64,000 nt of DNA, from positions 62,001 through 126,000 of the forward strand of contig NZ_LMHY01000002.1 of assembly GCF_001429045.1 (NCBI RefSeq), given 5' to 3'. Under the pieces are notes generated by a model. The model was not told the DNA's origin. It did no database searches and saw nothing but the letters and a program-made list of their open reading frames with translations. Shown in pieces: positions 36,220 to 45,443 of this stretch. Every line of letters starts with the position of its first letter. The stretch's first letter is position 1. The DNA comes from Pseudomonas sp. Root71 (GTDB lineage: Bacteria > Pseudomonadota > Gammaproteobacteria > Pseudomonadales > Pseudomonadaceae). The translations under genes and the position numbers were made by a program.

Positions 36220-38325
36220 GTGAACCCGGTAATCAAAAAATTCCAGTTCGGTCAGTCGACCGTTACCCTCGAGACTGGCCGTATCGCCCGTCAGGCCTCC
36301 GGCGCAGTATTGGTCACCGTTGACGACGACGTCAGCGTATTGGTGACCGTAGTCGGTGCAAAACAAGCCGATCCAGGCAAGGGCTTCTTCCCTCTGTCTG
36401 TTCACTACCAGGAAAAGACTTACGCTGCCGGTAAGATCCCTGGCGGTTTCTTCAAGCGCGAAGGCCGTCCTTCCGAGAAAGAAACCCTGACTTCCCGACT
36501 GATCGACCGTCCGATCCGTCCGCTGTTCCCCGAAGGCTTCATGAACGAAGTGCAGGTTGTCTGCACCGTCGTTTCCACCAGCAAAAAGACCGATCCGGAC
36601 ATCGCTGCGATGATCGGTACCTCGGCTGCTCTGGCAATCTCCGGCATTCCTTTCGATGGCCCGATCGGCGCTGCCCGCGTTGCCTTCCACGAAAGCACCG
36701 GCTACCTGCTGAACCCGACTTACGAGCAGCAAGCTGCTTCGAGCCTGGACATGGTCGTTGCCGGTACTTCGGACGCTGTGTTGATGGTTGAATCGGAAGC
36801 CAAAGAGCTGACCGAAGACCAGATGCTGGGCGCGGTACTGTTTGCTCACGACGAGTTCCAGGTTGTGATCAACGCCGTTAAAGAACTGGCCGCTGAAGCT
36901 GCCAAGCCAACCTGGACCTGGGCTCCTGCGCCAGAAGCCACCGAACTGCTGGGCGCTATCCGTGCCGAGTTCGGCGAAGCGATCTCCCAGGCCTACACGA
37001 TCACCGTCAAGGCCGACCGTTACGCTCGCCTGGGCGAGCTGAAGGATCAGGTCGTTGCCAAGCTGTCCGGTGAAGAAGGCCAGCCTTCTTCCAGCGAAGT
37101 CAAAGCAGCCTTCGGCGAAATCGAATACCGCACCGTTCGCGAAAACATCGTTAACGGCAAGCCACGTATCGACGGTCGCGACACCAAGACCGTACGTCCG
37201 CTGAACATCGAAGTCGGCGTTCTGCCAAAGACCCACGGTTCGGCTCTGTTCACCCGTGGTGAAACCCAGGCTCTGGTAGTCGCGACACTGGGCACCGCCC
37301 GTGACGCACAACTGCTGGACACCCTGGAAGGCGAGAAAAAAGACCCGTTCATGCTGCACTACAACTTCCCTCCGTTCTCGGTGGGCGAGTGTGGTCGCAT
37401 GGGTGGCGCTGGTCGTCGTGAAATCGGTCACGGCCGTCTGGCCCGTCGTTCGGTTTCGGCCATGCTGCCTGCCGCCGACGTGTTCCCGTACACCATCCGT
37501 GTGGTTTCGGAAATCACCGAATCCAACGGTTCGAGCTCCATGGCTTCCGTTTGCGGCGCTTCCCTGGCCCTGATGGACGCTGGTGTGCCGATGAAGGCAC
37601 CGGTTGCCGGTATCGCCATGGGTCTGGTTAAAGAAGGCGAGAAGTTCGCCGTCCTGACCGACATCCTGGGTGACGAAGACCACCTGGGCGACATGGACTT
37701 CAAGGTAGCCGGTACCGCCAAAGGCGTCACCGCGCTGCAGATGGACATCAAGATCAAGGGCATCACCGAAGAGATCATGGAAATCGCTCTGGGCCAAGCC
37801 CTGGAAGCGCGCCTGAACATCCTCGGCCAGATGAACCAGATCATCGGCCAGTCGCGTACCGAACTGTCGGCCAACGCTCCGACCATGATCGCGATGAAGA
37901 TCGACACCGACAAAATCCGTGATGTCATCGGTAAAGGCGGCGCGACCATTCGTGCGATCTGTGAAGAAACCAAGGCTTCGATCGACATCGAAGACGACGG
38001 TTCGATCAAGATCTTCGGCGAAACCAAGGAAGCCGCTGAAGCAGCACGTCAGCGCGTTCTGGGCATCACCGCTGAAGCCGAGATCGGCAAGATCTACGTC
38101 GGCAAGGTTGAGCGCATCGTCGACTTCGGCGCATTCGTCAACATCCTGCCGGGCAAGGACGGTCTGGTTCACATCTCCATGCTGAGCGACGCTCGCGTTG
38201 AGAAAGTGACCGACATCCTCAAAGAAGGCCAGGAAGTGGAAGTGCTGGTACTGGACGTGGACAACCGCGGCCGTATCAAGCTGTCCATCAAAGACGTAGC
38301 AGCAGCCAAGGCTTCGGGCGTTTAA
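36220..38325 (+). CDS. pnp: Polynucleotide phosphorylase
   Basis: A 701-residue 3'-5' exoribonuclease. Two RNase PH domains (about 5-215 and 310-540) form the core; the second holds GGRREIGHG-type motifs as [13 protein letters not shown] and MGDMDFKV-like [13 protein letters not shown] domain (about 550-615, [15 protein letters not shown]) and an S1 domain (about 622-690, [15 protein letters not shown]) end the protein. The start is GTG with AGGTAGG-like site upstream. It is the last gene of the rimP cluster and is followed by a strong terminator. Confidence 0.98.
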   Translation: MNPVIKKFQFGQSTVTLETGRIARQASGAVLVTVDDDVSVLVTVVGAKQADPGKGFFPLSVHYQEKTYAAGKIPGGFFKREGRPSEKETLTSRLIDRPIRPLFPEGFMNEVQVVCTVVSTSKKTDPDIAAMIGTSAALAISGIPFDGPIGAARVAFHESTGYLLNPTYEQQAASSLDMVVAGTSDAVLMVESEAKELTEDQMLGAVLFAHDEFQVVINAVKELAAEAAKPTWTWAPAPEATELLGAIRAEFGEAISQAYTITVKADRYARLGELKDQVVAKLSGEEGQPSSSEVKAAFGEIEYRTVRENIVNGKPRIDGRDTKTVRPLNIEVGVLPKTHGSALFTRGETQALVVATLGTARDAQLLDTLEGEKKDPFMLHYNFPPFSVGECGRMGGAGRREIGHGRLARRSVSAMLPAADVFPYTIRVVSEITESNGSSSMASVCGASLALMDAGVPMKAPVAGIAMGLVKEGEKFAVLTDILGDEDHLGDMDFKVAGTAKGVTALQMDIKIKGITEEIMEIALGQALEARLNILGQMNQIIGQSRTELSANAPTMIAMKIDTDKIRDVIGKGGATIRAICEETKASIDIEDDGSIKIFGETKEAAEAARQRVLGITAEAEIGKIYVGKVERIVDFGAFVNILPGKDGLVHISMLSDARVEKVTDILKEGQEVEVLVLDVDNRGRIKLSIKDVAAAKASGV

Positions 38326-38356
38326 TCACGCCTCACGCCTGACTGCTTCAACGTTA

Positions 38357-38396
38357 TAAAAAATGCCCCGCAGTGAAAGCTGTGGGGCATTTTTTT
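38357..38396 (+). terminator. Terminator after pnp
   Basis: An 11-base stem starting ATGCCCCGCAG with a six-base loop, then seven T, and a matching A-run before it. Strong intrinsic terminator. Confidence 0.93.
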
Positions 38397-38463
38397 GTCT
38401 GCAGGAAATTGAGACGTTCCGGAAGTTGCCTGCCCCTGAAGTCAGTGCTAGGTTTAGCCCACC

Positions 38464-38539
38464 GCCCGTGTAGCTCAGCCGGTAGAGCAGCGCACTCGTA
38501 ACGCGAAGGTCGCAGGTTCGATTCCTGTCTCGGGCACCA
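38464..38539 (+). tRNA. tRNA-Thr (anticodon CGT)
   Basis: A 76-base tRNA with encoded CCA. The loop CTCGTAA gives anticodon CGT. Two positions that are normally paired do not match: U6-U67 in the acceptor stem and A31-C39 at the top of the anticodon stem. All other stems fold well, so the gene is probably functional. Confidence 0.93.
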
Positions 38540-38672
38540 GCAACACTTGTTTTCAGATGATCCCGAATGGTTCTGAAGGCCAGAAAAACCATGCTTGATA
38601 CGGTTTTTTTGCGTCAGAGAGATCCTTGATGATCCAGATCCATCTTCCATTCCCCAGATCAACGAGAACGCC

Positions 38673-38978
38673 ATGACAATAAAAGAATTGACCCAAGAAG
38701 CCCGACACGAAGAAGCACTGAAAAAGTACGTGCTGGATGTGCCGGATCTGATGGAGGAGATCAAGGACCTGAGTCCCGATGATCAGAAAGACCAGATTCA
38801 ATGGGCTTTCGAGGACGAGGCGGAAGCCCAGGGCCTGCAGCCGTGGGAGCTGACGCTCAAGTACACCTCAACGCCGGAAGAATACGAAGCAGAACGCCTG
38901 AAGCTGCACAAAGAAGCGGCCGAGGTGTTGGGCGTCGAGTGGGAAGAGTACTGCGAGATGAACAATCTGGTGGTCTGA
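38673..38978 (+). CDS. Small acidic protein, DUF6388-like
   Basis: A 101-residue, strongly charged and mostly helical protein starting MTIKELTQEARHEEALKKYV. It resembles small Pseudomonas proteins called DUF6388; the family name is given from memory. No signal, membrane span or catalytic motif is visible. The ATG at 38673 was chosen over an upstream in-frame codon that would run into the tRNA-Thr flank; there is a weak GAGAA-type ribosome site. It lies alone between tRNA-Thr and a bidirectional terminator. Function unknown. Confidence 0.65.
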   Translation: MTIKELTQEARHEEALKKYVLDVPDLMEEIKDLSPDDQKDQIQWAFEDEAEAQGLQPWELTLKYTSTPEEYEAERLKLHKEAAEVLGVEWEEYCEMNNLVV

Positions 38979-38980
38979 CA

Positions 38981-39013
38981 AAAAACGCCAGCCTTGAAGA
39001 GGCTGGCGTTTTT
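38981..39013. terminator. Bidirectional terminator before nadC end
   Basis: AAAAACGCCAGCC and GGCTGGCGTTTTT arms with a seven-base loop region. It serves the convergent DUF6388-like gene and nadC. Confidence 0.92.
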
Positions 39014-39030
39014 CATGCGGCGCGGCGCGA

Positions 39031-39879
39031 TCAGAGGCTCAGTCGCATCGACAGGTCTACCGCCTTCACATCCTTGGTCATCGCACCAATCGAAATATAA
39101 TCCACCCCGGTTTCGGCGATGGGCAGCAACGTATTTTCGTTGATCCCGCCGCTGGCCTCCAGCTTGGCCTTGCCGGCGTTCAGGCGCACGGCTTCGCGCA
39201 TGTCGTCCAGGCTCAGTTCGTCGAGCATGATGATGTCGGCACCGGCCGCCAGCGCTTCTTTCAATTCATCCAGGCTTTCCACTTCAATCTCGACCGGTTT
39301 GCCCGGGGCGATCTTGTGCGCGGCGGCGATGGCCTGCGCGATGCCGCCGCTGGCGGCGATGTGGTTTTCCTTGATCAGGAAGGCGTCATACAGGCCGATG
39401 CGGTGGTTATGGCAACCGCCGCAGGTTACGGCGTACTTTTGCGCCAGGCGCAGCCCCGGCAGTGTTTTGCGGGTGTCCAGCAGCTTGACCTGAGTCTCGG
39501 CCACGAAGTCCGCCAGGTATTGCGCACGGGTCGCCACGCCGGAGAGCAGTTGCAAGAAGTTGAGGGCGCTGCGTTCGCCGGTCAGCAGCGAACGTGCAGG
39601 GCCTTCGAGGTGGAACAGCACCTGATTGGGTGTCACCCGTTCACCGTCGGCAACCTGCCAGTGCACCGCCACCCGTGGGTCCAGTTGCCGAAACACGTTA
39701 TCCACCCAGGCGGTGCCGCTGATGACGGCCGCATCGCGGGTAATGATGGTGGCTTTGGCCAGGCGTTCGGCCGGGATCAACTGTGCGGTGATGTCGCCGC
39801 TGCCGATGTCTTCACGCAACGCACGGCGCACGTTGGCTTCGATTTCGGCGGTCAGATCGGCGAGACGTAGATTCGGCAT
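39031..39879 (-). CDS. nadC: Nicotinate-nucleotide pyrophosphorylase (carboxylating)
   Basis: A 282-residue quinolinate phosphoribosyltransferase of NAD synthesis. Conserved blocks: [52 protein letters not shown], and [20 protein letters not shown] near the end. ATG 39879 gives the family start [14 protein letters not shown]; a longer frame upstream lacks similarity. The neighbours downstream on the other strand are the DUF1631-like gene and ampD, the order seen in other pseudomonads. Confidence 0.97.
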   Translation of the reverse strand: MPNLRLADLTAEIEANVRRALREDIGSGDITAQLIPAERLAKATIITRDAAVISGTAWVDNVFRQLDPRVAVHWQVADGERVTPNQVLFHLEGPARSLLTGERSALNFLQLLSGVATRAQYLADFVAETQVKLLDTRKTLPGLRLAQKYAVTCGGCHNHRIGLYDAFLIKENHIAASGGIAQAIAAAHKIAPGKPVEIEVESLDELKEALAAGADIIMLDELSLDDMREAVRLNAGKAKLEASGGINENTLLPIAETGVDYISIGAMTKDVKAVDLSMRLSL

Positions 39880-40141
39880 AACGGACTCCACAAACAAAGT
39901 GGCTCGATTATAGGGCCATGGCACGGACCAACCCAAGGCATCAGAGCGTTACGTTGGCACTGGCGCCTGCATTTGGTCGAATCCCTGCCGTTGTCGCGTT
40001 GTTCATTGTTGCCGAGCAAACGCCTGTTTGAGAGCTGATGCAGAGTCTTCTGGCGCAAAGGGGAGCTTTTCAAGATAATCCGCCTTGTATTTGACGTCAT
40101 GAGTTTGACGAGTCGAAGCAAAACCGTTCCTGGGAGACCGA

Positions 40142-41539
40142 ATGCACAACGACGGGAATGTAGTGCCTTTGCACAAGGCAACTACCGACCAGGTGGCTCA
40201 CTCGCCACTCGCCCGCCTGCCGGCGATTCTTCTCCAGGTTCGCGACAAGGCCGCGCAACAGCTGCGGCACGGATTGCAGGCGTTGTTCGATAACGCCGAC
40301 GACACCCTCTTCGAAATGGCCGACCGCGCCCACTGTGACGTCGAACAGAACATCTTCTTTCAAGCGATGCGCGATTTGCGCCTCAAGCGCAAAAGCATCG
40401 AACGGGTTTTTCTCGAACAGTTTTTCGCCGCGTTTATCCGTCTCGCCCAATACGAAAGCGTGCTTGCGGCTTTGCCCCAGACCCTGGATACCAATACCTC
40501 GACGGTGCAACCCGATGACGAGCGCGAGCGCACGGTCGCGGTGCAAGCGATGGTCAACCGGGTGCTGGACCGCGACGGTTTCGCCTTGGACCAACTGACG
40601 GCCCGGCTCTGTGCCTTGTTGGGCAAGGAGCCGGGCGATCTGCACAATCCCCTGGGTCCGGCGATGTTCTGCGAGTACTTTTTGCAAGCCGCACGCCAGT
40701 TGGGGCTGGAGATCAAGGTCAAGCTGATCATCCTCACTTTGTTTGAGCGCTATGTCCTCAGCGAGGTCGATCAGCTTTACGCAGAAGCCAATCAGTTGCT
40801 GCTCGCCACCGGTGTGTTGCCCGACCTGAAACCGGCCCCGGTGCGTCGCACCACGGACCGACCTGACCAAAGCGTCACGGGCGGACTGACCGACGAGGGC
40901 CCCGATCCGATTTCCACGCGAGATCTGTTGCGCCTGCTTTCGCACTTGCAGCAATACGTGCCGGCACCGGCGGCCGTCGATGATTTCGATCTGCGCAACC
41001 AACTCGAACTGTTGTTGACCCGGGTCAGCGTCAAAAGCGGCAGGTCGCGGGTTTTCGGGGAGGCCGATGAGGATGTGATCAACCTGGTCGCCCTGCTTTT
41101 CGAATGCATGCTCGATGATCGCAACCTGCCGGACTCCCTCAAGGCACTGGTCGGCCGATTGCAGATTCCACTGGTCAAGGTGGCGCTGCTCGACAAGAGC
41201 TTCTTCAGCCGCAGCAGTCATCCGGCGCGACGTCTGCTCAACGAAATCGCCAACGCGGCCATGGGGTGGGGAGCCTGTGACGATCATGACCGTGACAGCC
41301 TCTACGTGCGCATCGACCAGGTCGTACAGCGCCTGTTGAATGACTTTGTCGATGACCCGGCGATATTTTCCGAATTGCTGGCTGATTTTCTCGCGTTTAC
41401 CCAGGACGAGCGCAGCCGCACCGAGCTGGCCCCGGAGCTGCGCAACGGCGTGGCGCGAATGCTTGACGATACCTTGCTGTTCGAGCGGGCACTGGAGTCG
41501 GTGATCGGCAACCTAAAGCGTCTCAATCGCGGCAAGTGA
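40142..41539 (+). CDS. DUF1631-like protein, short form
   Basis: A 465-residue soluble, mostly helical protein with no signal peptide or catalytic motif that I recognise. The segment QVRDKAAQQLRHGLQALFDN and ADRAHCDVEQNIFFQAMRDL fit the DUF1631 family as I remember it from the nadC-ampD gap of Pseudomonas. Many members are longer, roughly 700 residues, so this one may lack the C-terminal half; the frame ends cleanly and ampD starts only 63 bases later, leaving no remnant. The start follows GGGAG. Function unknown. Confidence 0.65.
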   Translation: MHNDGNVVPLHKATTDQVAHSPLARLPAILLQVRDKAAQQLRHGLQALFDNADDTLFEMADRAHCDVEQNIFFQAMRDLRLKRKSIERVFLEQFFAAFIRLAQYESVLAALPQTLDTNTSTVQPDDERERTVAVQAMVNRVLDRDGFALDQLTARLCALLGKEPGDLHNPLGPAMFCEYFLQAARQLGLEIKVKLIILTLFERYVLSEVDQLYAEANQLLLATGVLPDLKPAPVRRTTDRPDQSVTGGLTDEGPDPISTRDLLRLLSHLQQYVPAPAAVDDFDLRNQLELLLTRVSVKSGRSRVFGEADEDVINLVALLFECMLDDRNLPDSLKALVGRLQIPLVKVALLDKSFFSRSSHPARRLLNEIANAAMGWGACDDHDRDSLYVRIDQVVQRLLNDFVDDPAIFSELLADFLAFTQDERSRTELAPELRNGVARMLDDTLLFERALESVIGNLKRLNRGK

Positions 41540-41601
41540 TCGCGCCCCGGGGGATTATCGCGGCATACTGTGCCAATACTGTCGACATTGAAGGAATCGG
41601 T

Positions 41602-42162
41602 ATGCAGTTGGACCCCGCGAGCGGTTGGATTCAGGGTGCGCATGTCTGCCCCTCACCCAACTTCAATGCGCGCCCCACAGGCGAAATTTCCCTGCTGGTG
41701 ATCCATAACATCAGCCTGCCGCCGGCGCAGTTCGCCACCGGCAAGGTGCAGGAGTTTTTCCAGAATCGTCTGGATGTCACCGAACACCCCTATTTTGAAG
41801 GGATCGCGGATTTGCGGGTGTCGGCGCACTTTCTGATCGAGCGAGACGGTACTGTCACCCAGTTTGTTTCGTGCCTTGAGCGTGCGTGGCATGCGGGTGT
41901 CTCGTGCTTCGAGGGGCGGGAAACCTGTAACGATTTTTCCGTGGGCATCGAGCTCGAAGGCACGGATGATCTGCCGTTCACCGACGCGCAATACAGCGCG
42001 TTGACAGCCCTGACCCGCCAGTTGCAACAGGCGTTCACGGCAATCACCACAGAGCGCATCTGCGGGCACAGTGACATTGCACCGGGGCGCAAAACCGATC
42101 CAGGGCCGGCGTTCGACTGGGCACGCTATCGTGCCGCCCTGGCACAAGAGGAAGGACGATGA
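41602..42162 (+). CDS. ampD: 1,6-anhydro-N-acetylmuramyl-L-alanine amidase AmpD
   Basis: A 186-residue zinc amidase of the cytoplasm that cuts recycled anhydro-muropeptides; loss of it derepresses AmpC beta-lactamase where that is present. Zinc ligands are expected at His35 (in LLVIHNISLP), and in the C-terminal CGHSDIAPGRKTDPGPAFDW. SAHFLIERDGTVTQFV is typical. ATG 41602 follows AAGGAAT. The stop overlaps ampE by four bases, the conserved ampDE pair. No ampC is in the window. Confidence 0.96.
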   Translation: MQLDPASGWIQGAHVCPSPNFNARPTGEISLLVIHNISLPPAQFATGKVQEFFQNRLDVTEHPYFEGIADLRVSAHFLIERDGTVTQFVSCLERAWHAGVSCFEGRETCNDFSVGIELEGTDDLPFTDAQYSALTALTRQLQQAFTAITTERICGHSDIAPGRKTDPGPAFDWARYRAALAQEEGR

Positions 42163-42995
42163 GTTTTCTGGTGTTGCTGTTGGCGGTGTGGATCGAGAAG
42201 TTCTCGGCCCTGCGCCATCGGGTTCAGCGTGATAATGGCTGGACACACGAGCTGAACAAGCTTGAAGCCAGCCCGCGACTTTCGAACCGACCATGGCTGG
42301 TGCTGGCGGCACTGGTCTTGTTGCCGGTGGCGTTGCTGGCTTTGCTGCTGGTTGTCATCGAGCCGGTGGCCTATGGGTTGTTGGCGTTGCCAATTCATTT
42401 GCTGGTGGTGATCTACAGCCTGGGGCGCGGTGATCTGCTGGGCGATCTCGGGCCGTTCCGCGATGCCTGGCGTCGGGAGGACCTGCAAGCGGCGGCCCAT
42501 GTCGCCAAGCGCGACCTGGATATCTGCGCAGACAATGGTGAACAGCTACTGGAACAGGTCGAAGGGCATTTGCTGTGGGAGGCCTACCAGAGCTTTTTCG
42601 CGGTGATTTTCTGGTACTTCCTGTTGGGTCCGGTCGCGGCGCTGAGTTATCGCCTGCTGGCGCTGGCCGAAGAGCACGGGAAAAACCCGGCGGTGGTCGA
42701 GCGCGCCGGGCAACTGCGTCACGCCTTCGACTGGTTGCCGGTGCGCCTTCTGGCGGCGAGCCTGGCGTTGGTCGGCAATTTTGTCGCGGTCAGTCGGGTC
42801 ATGCTGCATGAGCTGCTGAACTGGAATATCAGCGCCGCGCAATTGATCGTGAAAGTCGGGCTGGTGGCCGGTGAAATTCCGGCGCCGGTGGCTGGCGTGG
42901 AAGGTATCAACAATCTGGACCGTATCTGGGCGCTGCTGCTACGTGCGGCGGTGCTCTGGTATGCCGGGTTTGCGTTGTGGACGGTCCTGCATTAG
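42159..42995 (+). CDS. ampE: Inner-membrane protein AmpE
   Basis: A 278-residue membrane protein encoded with ampD, described as a sensory or signalling partner whose mechanism is unclear. It starts MSFLVLLLAVWIEKFSALRH, with about four membrane spans (near 45-65, 70-90, 145-165 and the C-terminal end). The C-terminal DRIWALLLRAAVLWYAGFAL closes the protein. The ATG overlaps the ampD stop. A REP pair follows. Confidence 0.9.
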   Translation: MSFLVLLLAVWIEKFSALRHRVQRDNGWTHELNKLEASPRLSNRPWLVLAALVLLPVALLALLLVVIEPVAYGLLALPIHLLVVIYSLGRGDLLGDLGPFRDAWRREDLQAAAHVAKRDLDICADNGEQLLEQVEGHLLWEAYQSFFAVIFWYFLLGPVAALSYRLLALAEEHGKNPAVVERAGQLRHAFDWLPVRLLAASLALVGNFVAVSRVMLHELLNWNISAAQLIVKVGLVAGEIPAPVAGVEGINNLDRIWALLLRAAVLWYAGFALWTVLH

Positions 42996-43013
42996 TCCAG
43001 CAGTCAGAGCCAT

Positions 43014-43114
43014 TGTGGCGAGGGAGCTTGCTCCCGCTGGGCGACGCAGTCGCCCCCCATTCAATTCAACAACGACTGCTGCGCAGCCGGACGGGAGCAA
43101 GCTCCCTCGCCACA
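43014..43114. repeat. REP pair, family B (inverted, about 100 bases)
   Basis: TGTGGCGAGGGAGCTTGCTC at the left and its complement at the right form an inverted pair around a short centre that itself has CGACGCAGTCG. The centre core GAGGGAGCTTGCTCCC is a known fluorescent-Pseudomonas REP unit. Confidence 0.85.
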
Positions 43115-43156
43115 GGGGCGATTACTTGGTCGTAGGGCTTCGCGCTGTCGTTAACC

Positions 43157-43183
43157 TTAAGTTACAAAACCTCCTGCCGATTT
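43157..43183 (+). promoter_or_regulatory. FliA (sigma-28) promoter of the chemoreceptor
   Basis: TTAAGTTA (43157-43164), 11 bases, GCCGATTT (43176-43183). Each half matches six of eight positions of TAAAGTTT-N11-GCCGATAA, with exact spacing. It is 91 bases before the receptor start. Confidence 0.75.
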
Positions 43184-43248
43184 AAGTTATACAGAGATAG
43201 CGTCGAATAGTGGCTATCTGCCGTCTGTCTGCGCCTGCCAATAAAAAA

Positions 43249-43256
43249 AATAAGAA
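43249..43256 (+). promoter_or_regulatory. Candidate Hfq/Crc motif before the chemoreceptor
   Basis: AATAAGAA in an A-rich stretch just before the AAGGGAG ribosome site fits AANAANAA. A-rich leaders match this easily, so the call is weak. Confidence 0.3.
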
Positions 43257-43274
43257 ACTGAAGGGAGACATCCA

Positions 43275-45305
43275 GTGAAGAGCTTGCTCTATCCCGCTGT
43301 CGCACTGATGAACCGCCTGAGCTTCGGCATGAAGTTCAGCCTGATCAGCGTACTGTTCCTGGTGCCGATGCTGGTGACCAACTTCTATCTGGTGCGTGAC
43401 TCCTACCGCGAATTCCAGGGCACGCGCATCGAACTGCAAAGTCTCGACCTGTTGGGCAGCAGCCTGGCGTTGCGGCGTGATCTGGAAACCCTGAACAACC
43501 TGGTGCAGATCAATGTCAGCCTCGGCCAATCCGGCAAGGCCGGCAATGTCGAATCGAAGATCAGCGCCCTTGAGCAGAGTATTCTGACTCGCCTGCAAGG
43601 GCTGGCGGCGATGACCAGCGACCCGGAGCAGGTCGCGGTGTTTGATGGCAAACGCGATGAAATGATCGCCGCGTTCAAGGCCCAGCAAACGGAAAACTCC
43701 CTGCAAAGCAAAAGTGCCCTGATCGGCAAGCTGGTGGGCAGCGCGCAGATTTTCAGCCAGCTCATCACCAGTCAGTCCGGCCTCAGTCGCGACAACCAGA
43801 GCGACATGCGCCAGTTGAGTGAGCTCGTCACCCTCGTCACGCCACGAGTCACCCAGCTCCTGGGCGAAGGTCGGGCAATGGGGTCTTACTCGTTGGGGCA
43901 GGGGTTCATCAACTCGGCTTCGAGTACCCGTTTCGATGAGTTGCTGGCGCAGATTGAAAAGCTCCAGGCCGAGTATGGCCTGAAGTTGCAGGATGCCCTG
44001 GGTTCCAGCAAAGCCGCACGCGATAACCTGGCCGCTCAGGCCGATAGCAGCCGGGCATCCTTGAAGAAAGCCAGCGAGCTGTTCGAAGAACAAGTGGTCA
44101 TGGCCGATACCCTCGACGCGCCGTGGCAGGGTTTTTACGATCAGGTCAGCGCCCTGATGGACCAGACCTACCAACTCAACGAAGCCACCCTGAAGTATCT
44201 GGGCCCGCAGTTGCAGCAACGCCTGGAGCAGAACCGCACGCACATGGTCTTGCAGGCCGTGGCGCTGTCAGTCGTGTTTGTGTTGATCTTTTATCTCTAC
44301 GGCGCGTTCTACGTCTCGACCCGCACCACGCTCAAGCGCCTGGGCGCGGTGATGGACAAGGTGGCGGCCGGCGATATGACCGTGACCTTCAGCGCCCATA
44401 GCCGTGATGAGCTGGGGGAGTTGGGCGAGGTGTTCAACGGCACCGTGAAAAAAATCCATGACCTGATCGAGCGGGTGGGGCAGACCGTCAGTGAAGTCGA
44501 GCGTCAGGCCGGGCAAGTGGAAAGCGTTTCCGCGCAAAGCAACCAGGCCGTCGCCGGGCAGCGCACGCAGATCGAACAAGTGGCCACGGCCATGAACCAG
44601 ATGTCGGCCACATCCCAGGAGGTCGCGCGCAGTGCCGCCGCGGCGGTGAGCAGTGCCCACAGTGTCAACGATGAAACCATCAGTGGCCGCGGCCTGGTGG
44701 AGTCGCAACAAGGCAGCATTGCCGCGCTGGCCAACGAGATCGATCAATCGGTACTGGTGATCAACCAACTGGCCAGCGACAGCCAGTCCATCAGCCGCGT
44801 GCTCGAAGTGATCAAGAGTATCGCCGAGCAGACCAACCTGCTGGCGCTCAATGCCGCCATCGAGGCGGCACGGGCCGGCGAGCAGGGGCGTGGTTTCGCC
44901 GTGGTAGCCGATGAAGTCCGGACCCTGGCCAAACGAACCCAGCAATCGACCGAAGAAATCGAGCAGATGATCGCCAGGCTCCATGGCGGTGTCGGCGCGG
45001 CGGTCAAGGCCATGGGCACCAGCCATGAAATGGCCAGCGGCACGGTCGGGCAGTCGGAGAAGGTCCAGCGGGCGCTGGAAAACATCCTGGGCGCGGTCGG
45101 CATGATCGTCGACCAGAACCAGCAGATTGCCGCGGCCGTGGAGCAGCAAACCGCCGTGGCCCACGACATCGACCAGAACATCGTCGAGATCAATCGCGCC
45201 GGCGAGCGTACCGCTGAAGGCGCACATCAGACCGAAGATGCCAGCCGGGCGTTGTCGGCCCAGGTCGTGGAGTTGAAGCAGTTGATCAGCGCATTCCGGG
45301 TCTGA
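43275..45305 (+). CDS. Methyl-accepting chemotaxis protein
   Basis: A 676-residue chemoreceptor. The first membrane span is at about 20-40 and the second at about 323-348, leaving a large helical periplasmic sensor of some 280 residues. A HAMP domain follows (about 349-400), then the cytoplasmic signalling domain with the hairpin tip EQTNLLALNAAIEAARAGEQ near residue 518. No CheR-binding pentapeptide is seen at the C-terminus (ends LISAFRV). The start is GTG with AAGGGAG seven bases upstream. A FliA promoter precedes it. The ligand is unknown. Confidence 0.93.
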   Translation: MKSLLYPAVALMNRLSFGMKFSLISVLFLVPMLVTNFYLVRDSYREFQGTRIELQSLDLLGSSLALRRDLETLNNLVQINVSLGQSGKAGNVESKISALEQSILTRLQGLAAMTSDPEQVAVFDGKRDEMIAAFKAQQTENSLQSKSALIGKLVGSAQIFSQLITSQSGLSRDNQSDMRQLSELVTLVTPRVTQLLGEGRAMGSYSLGQGFINSASSTRFDELLAQIEKLQAEYGLKLQDALGSSKAARDNLAAQADSSRASLKKASELFEEQVVMADTLDAPWQGFYDQVSALMDQTYQLNEATLKYLGPQLQQRLEQNRTHMVLQAVALSVVFVLIFYLYGAFYVSTRTTLKRLGAVMDKVAAGDMTVTFSAHSRDELGELGEVFNGTVKKIHDLIERVGQTVSEVERQAGQVESVSAQSNQAVAGQRTQIEQVATAMNQMSATSQEVARSAAAAVSSAHSVNDETISGRGLVESQQGSIAALANEIDQSVLVINQLASDSQSISRVLEVIKSIAEQTNLLALNAAIEAARAGEQGRGFAVVADEVRTLAKRTQQSTEEIEQMIARLHGGVGAAVKAMGTSHEMASGTVGQSEKVQRALENILGAVGMIVDQNQQIAAAVEQQTAVAHDIDQNIVEINRAGERTAEGAHQTEDASRALSAQVVELKQLISAFRV

Positions 45306-45321
45306 AATTCTCCTCGGTACC

Positions 45322-45426
45322 CTGTGGGAGCGGGCTTGCTCCGGGCGGCGATCCAATGAAAGCGATCTTTCAGTCACATTGATGTTGAATGTGCCGCCGT
45401 CTTCGCGGGCAAGCCCGCTCCCACAG
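45322..45426. repeat. REP pair, family B
   Basis: CTGTGGGAGCGGGCTTGCTC on the left and GCAAGCCCGCTCCCACAG on the right frame a spacer of about 65 bases between the convergent chemoreceptor and TatD genes. Confidence 0.88.
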
Positions 45427-45443
45427 TTGGCGGGTGCTGGCAG

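Noticed and set aside
36097-38172. A 691-codon frame opposite pnp
   Set aside because: Antisense shadow of PNPase; composition is typical of such shadows.
38326-38592. Minus-strand frame with RNRTCDLRVTSALLYRLSYTG
   Set aside because: This peptide is the well-known false translation of a reversed tRNA gene; it overlaps tRNA-Thr.
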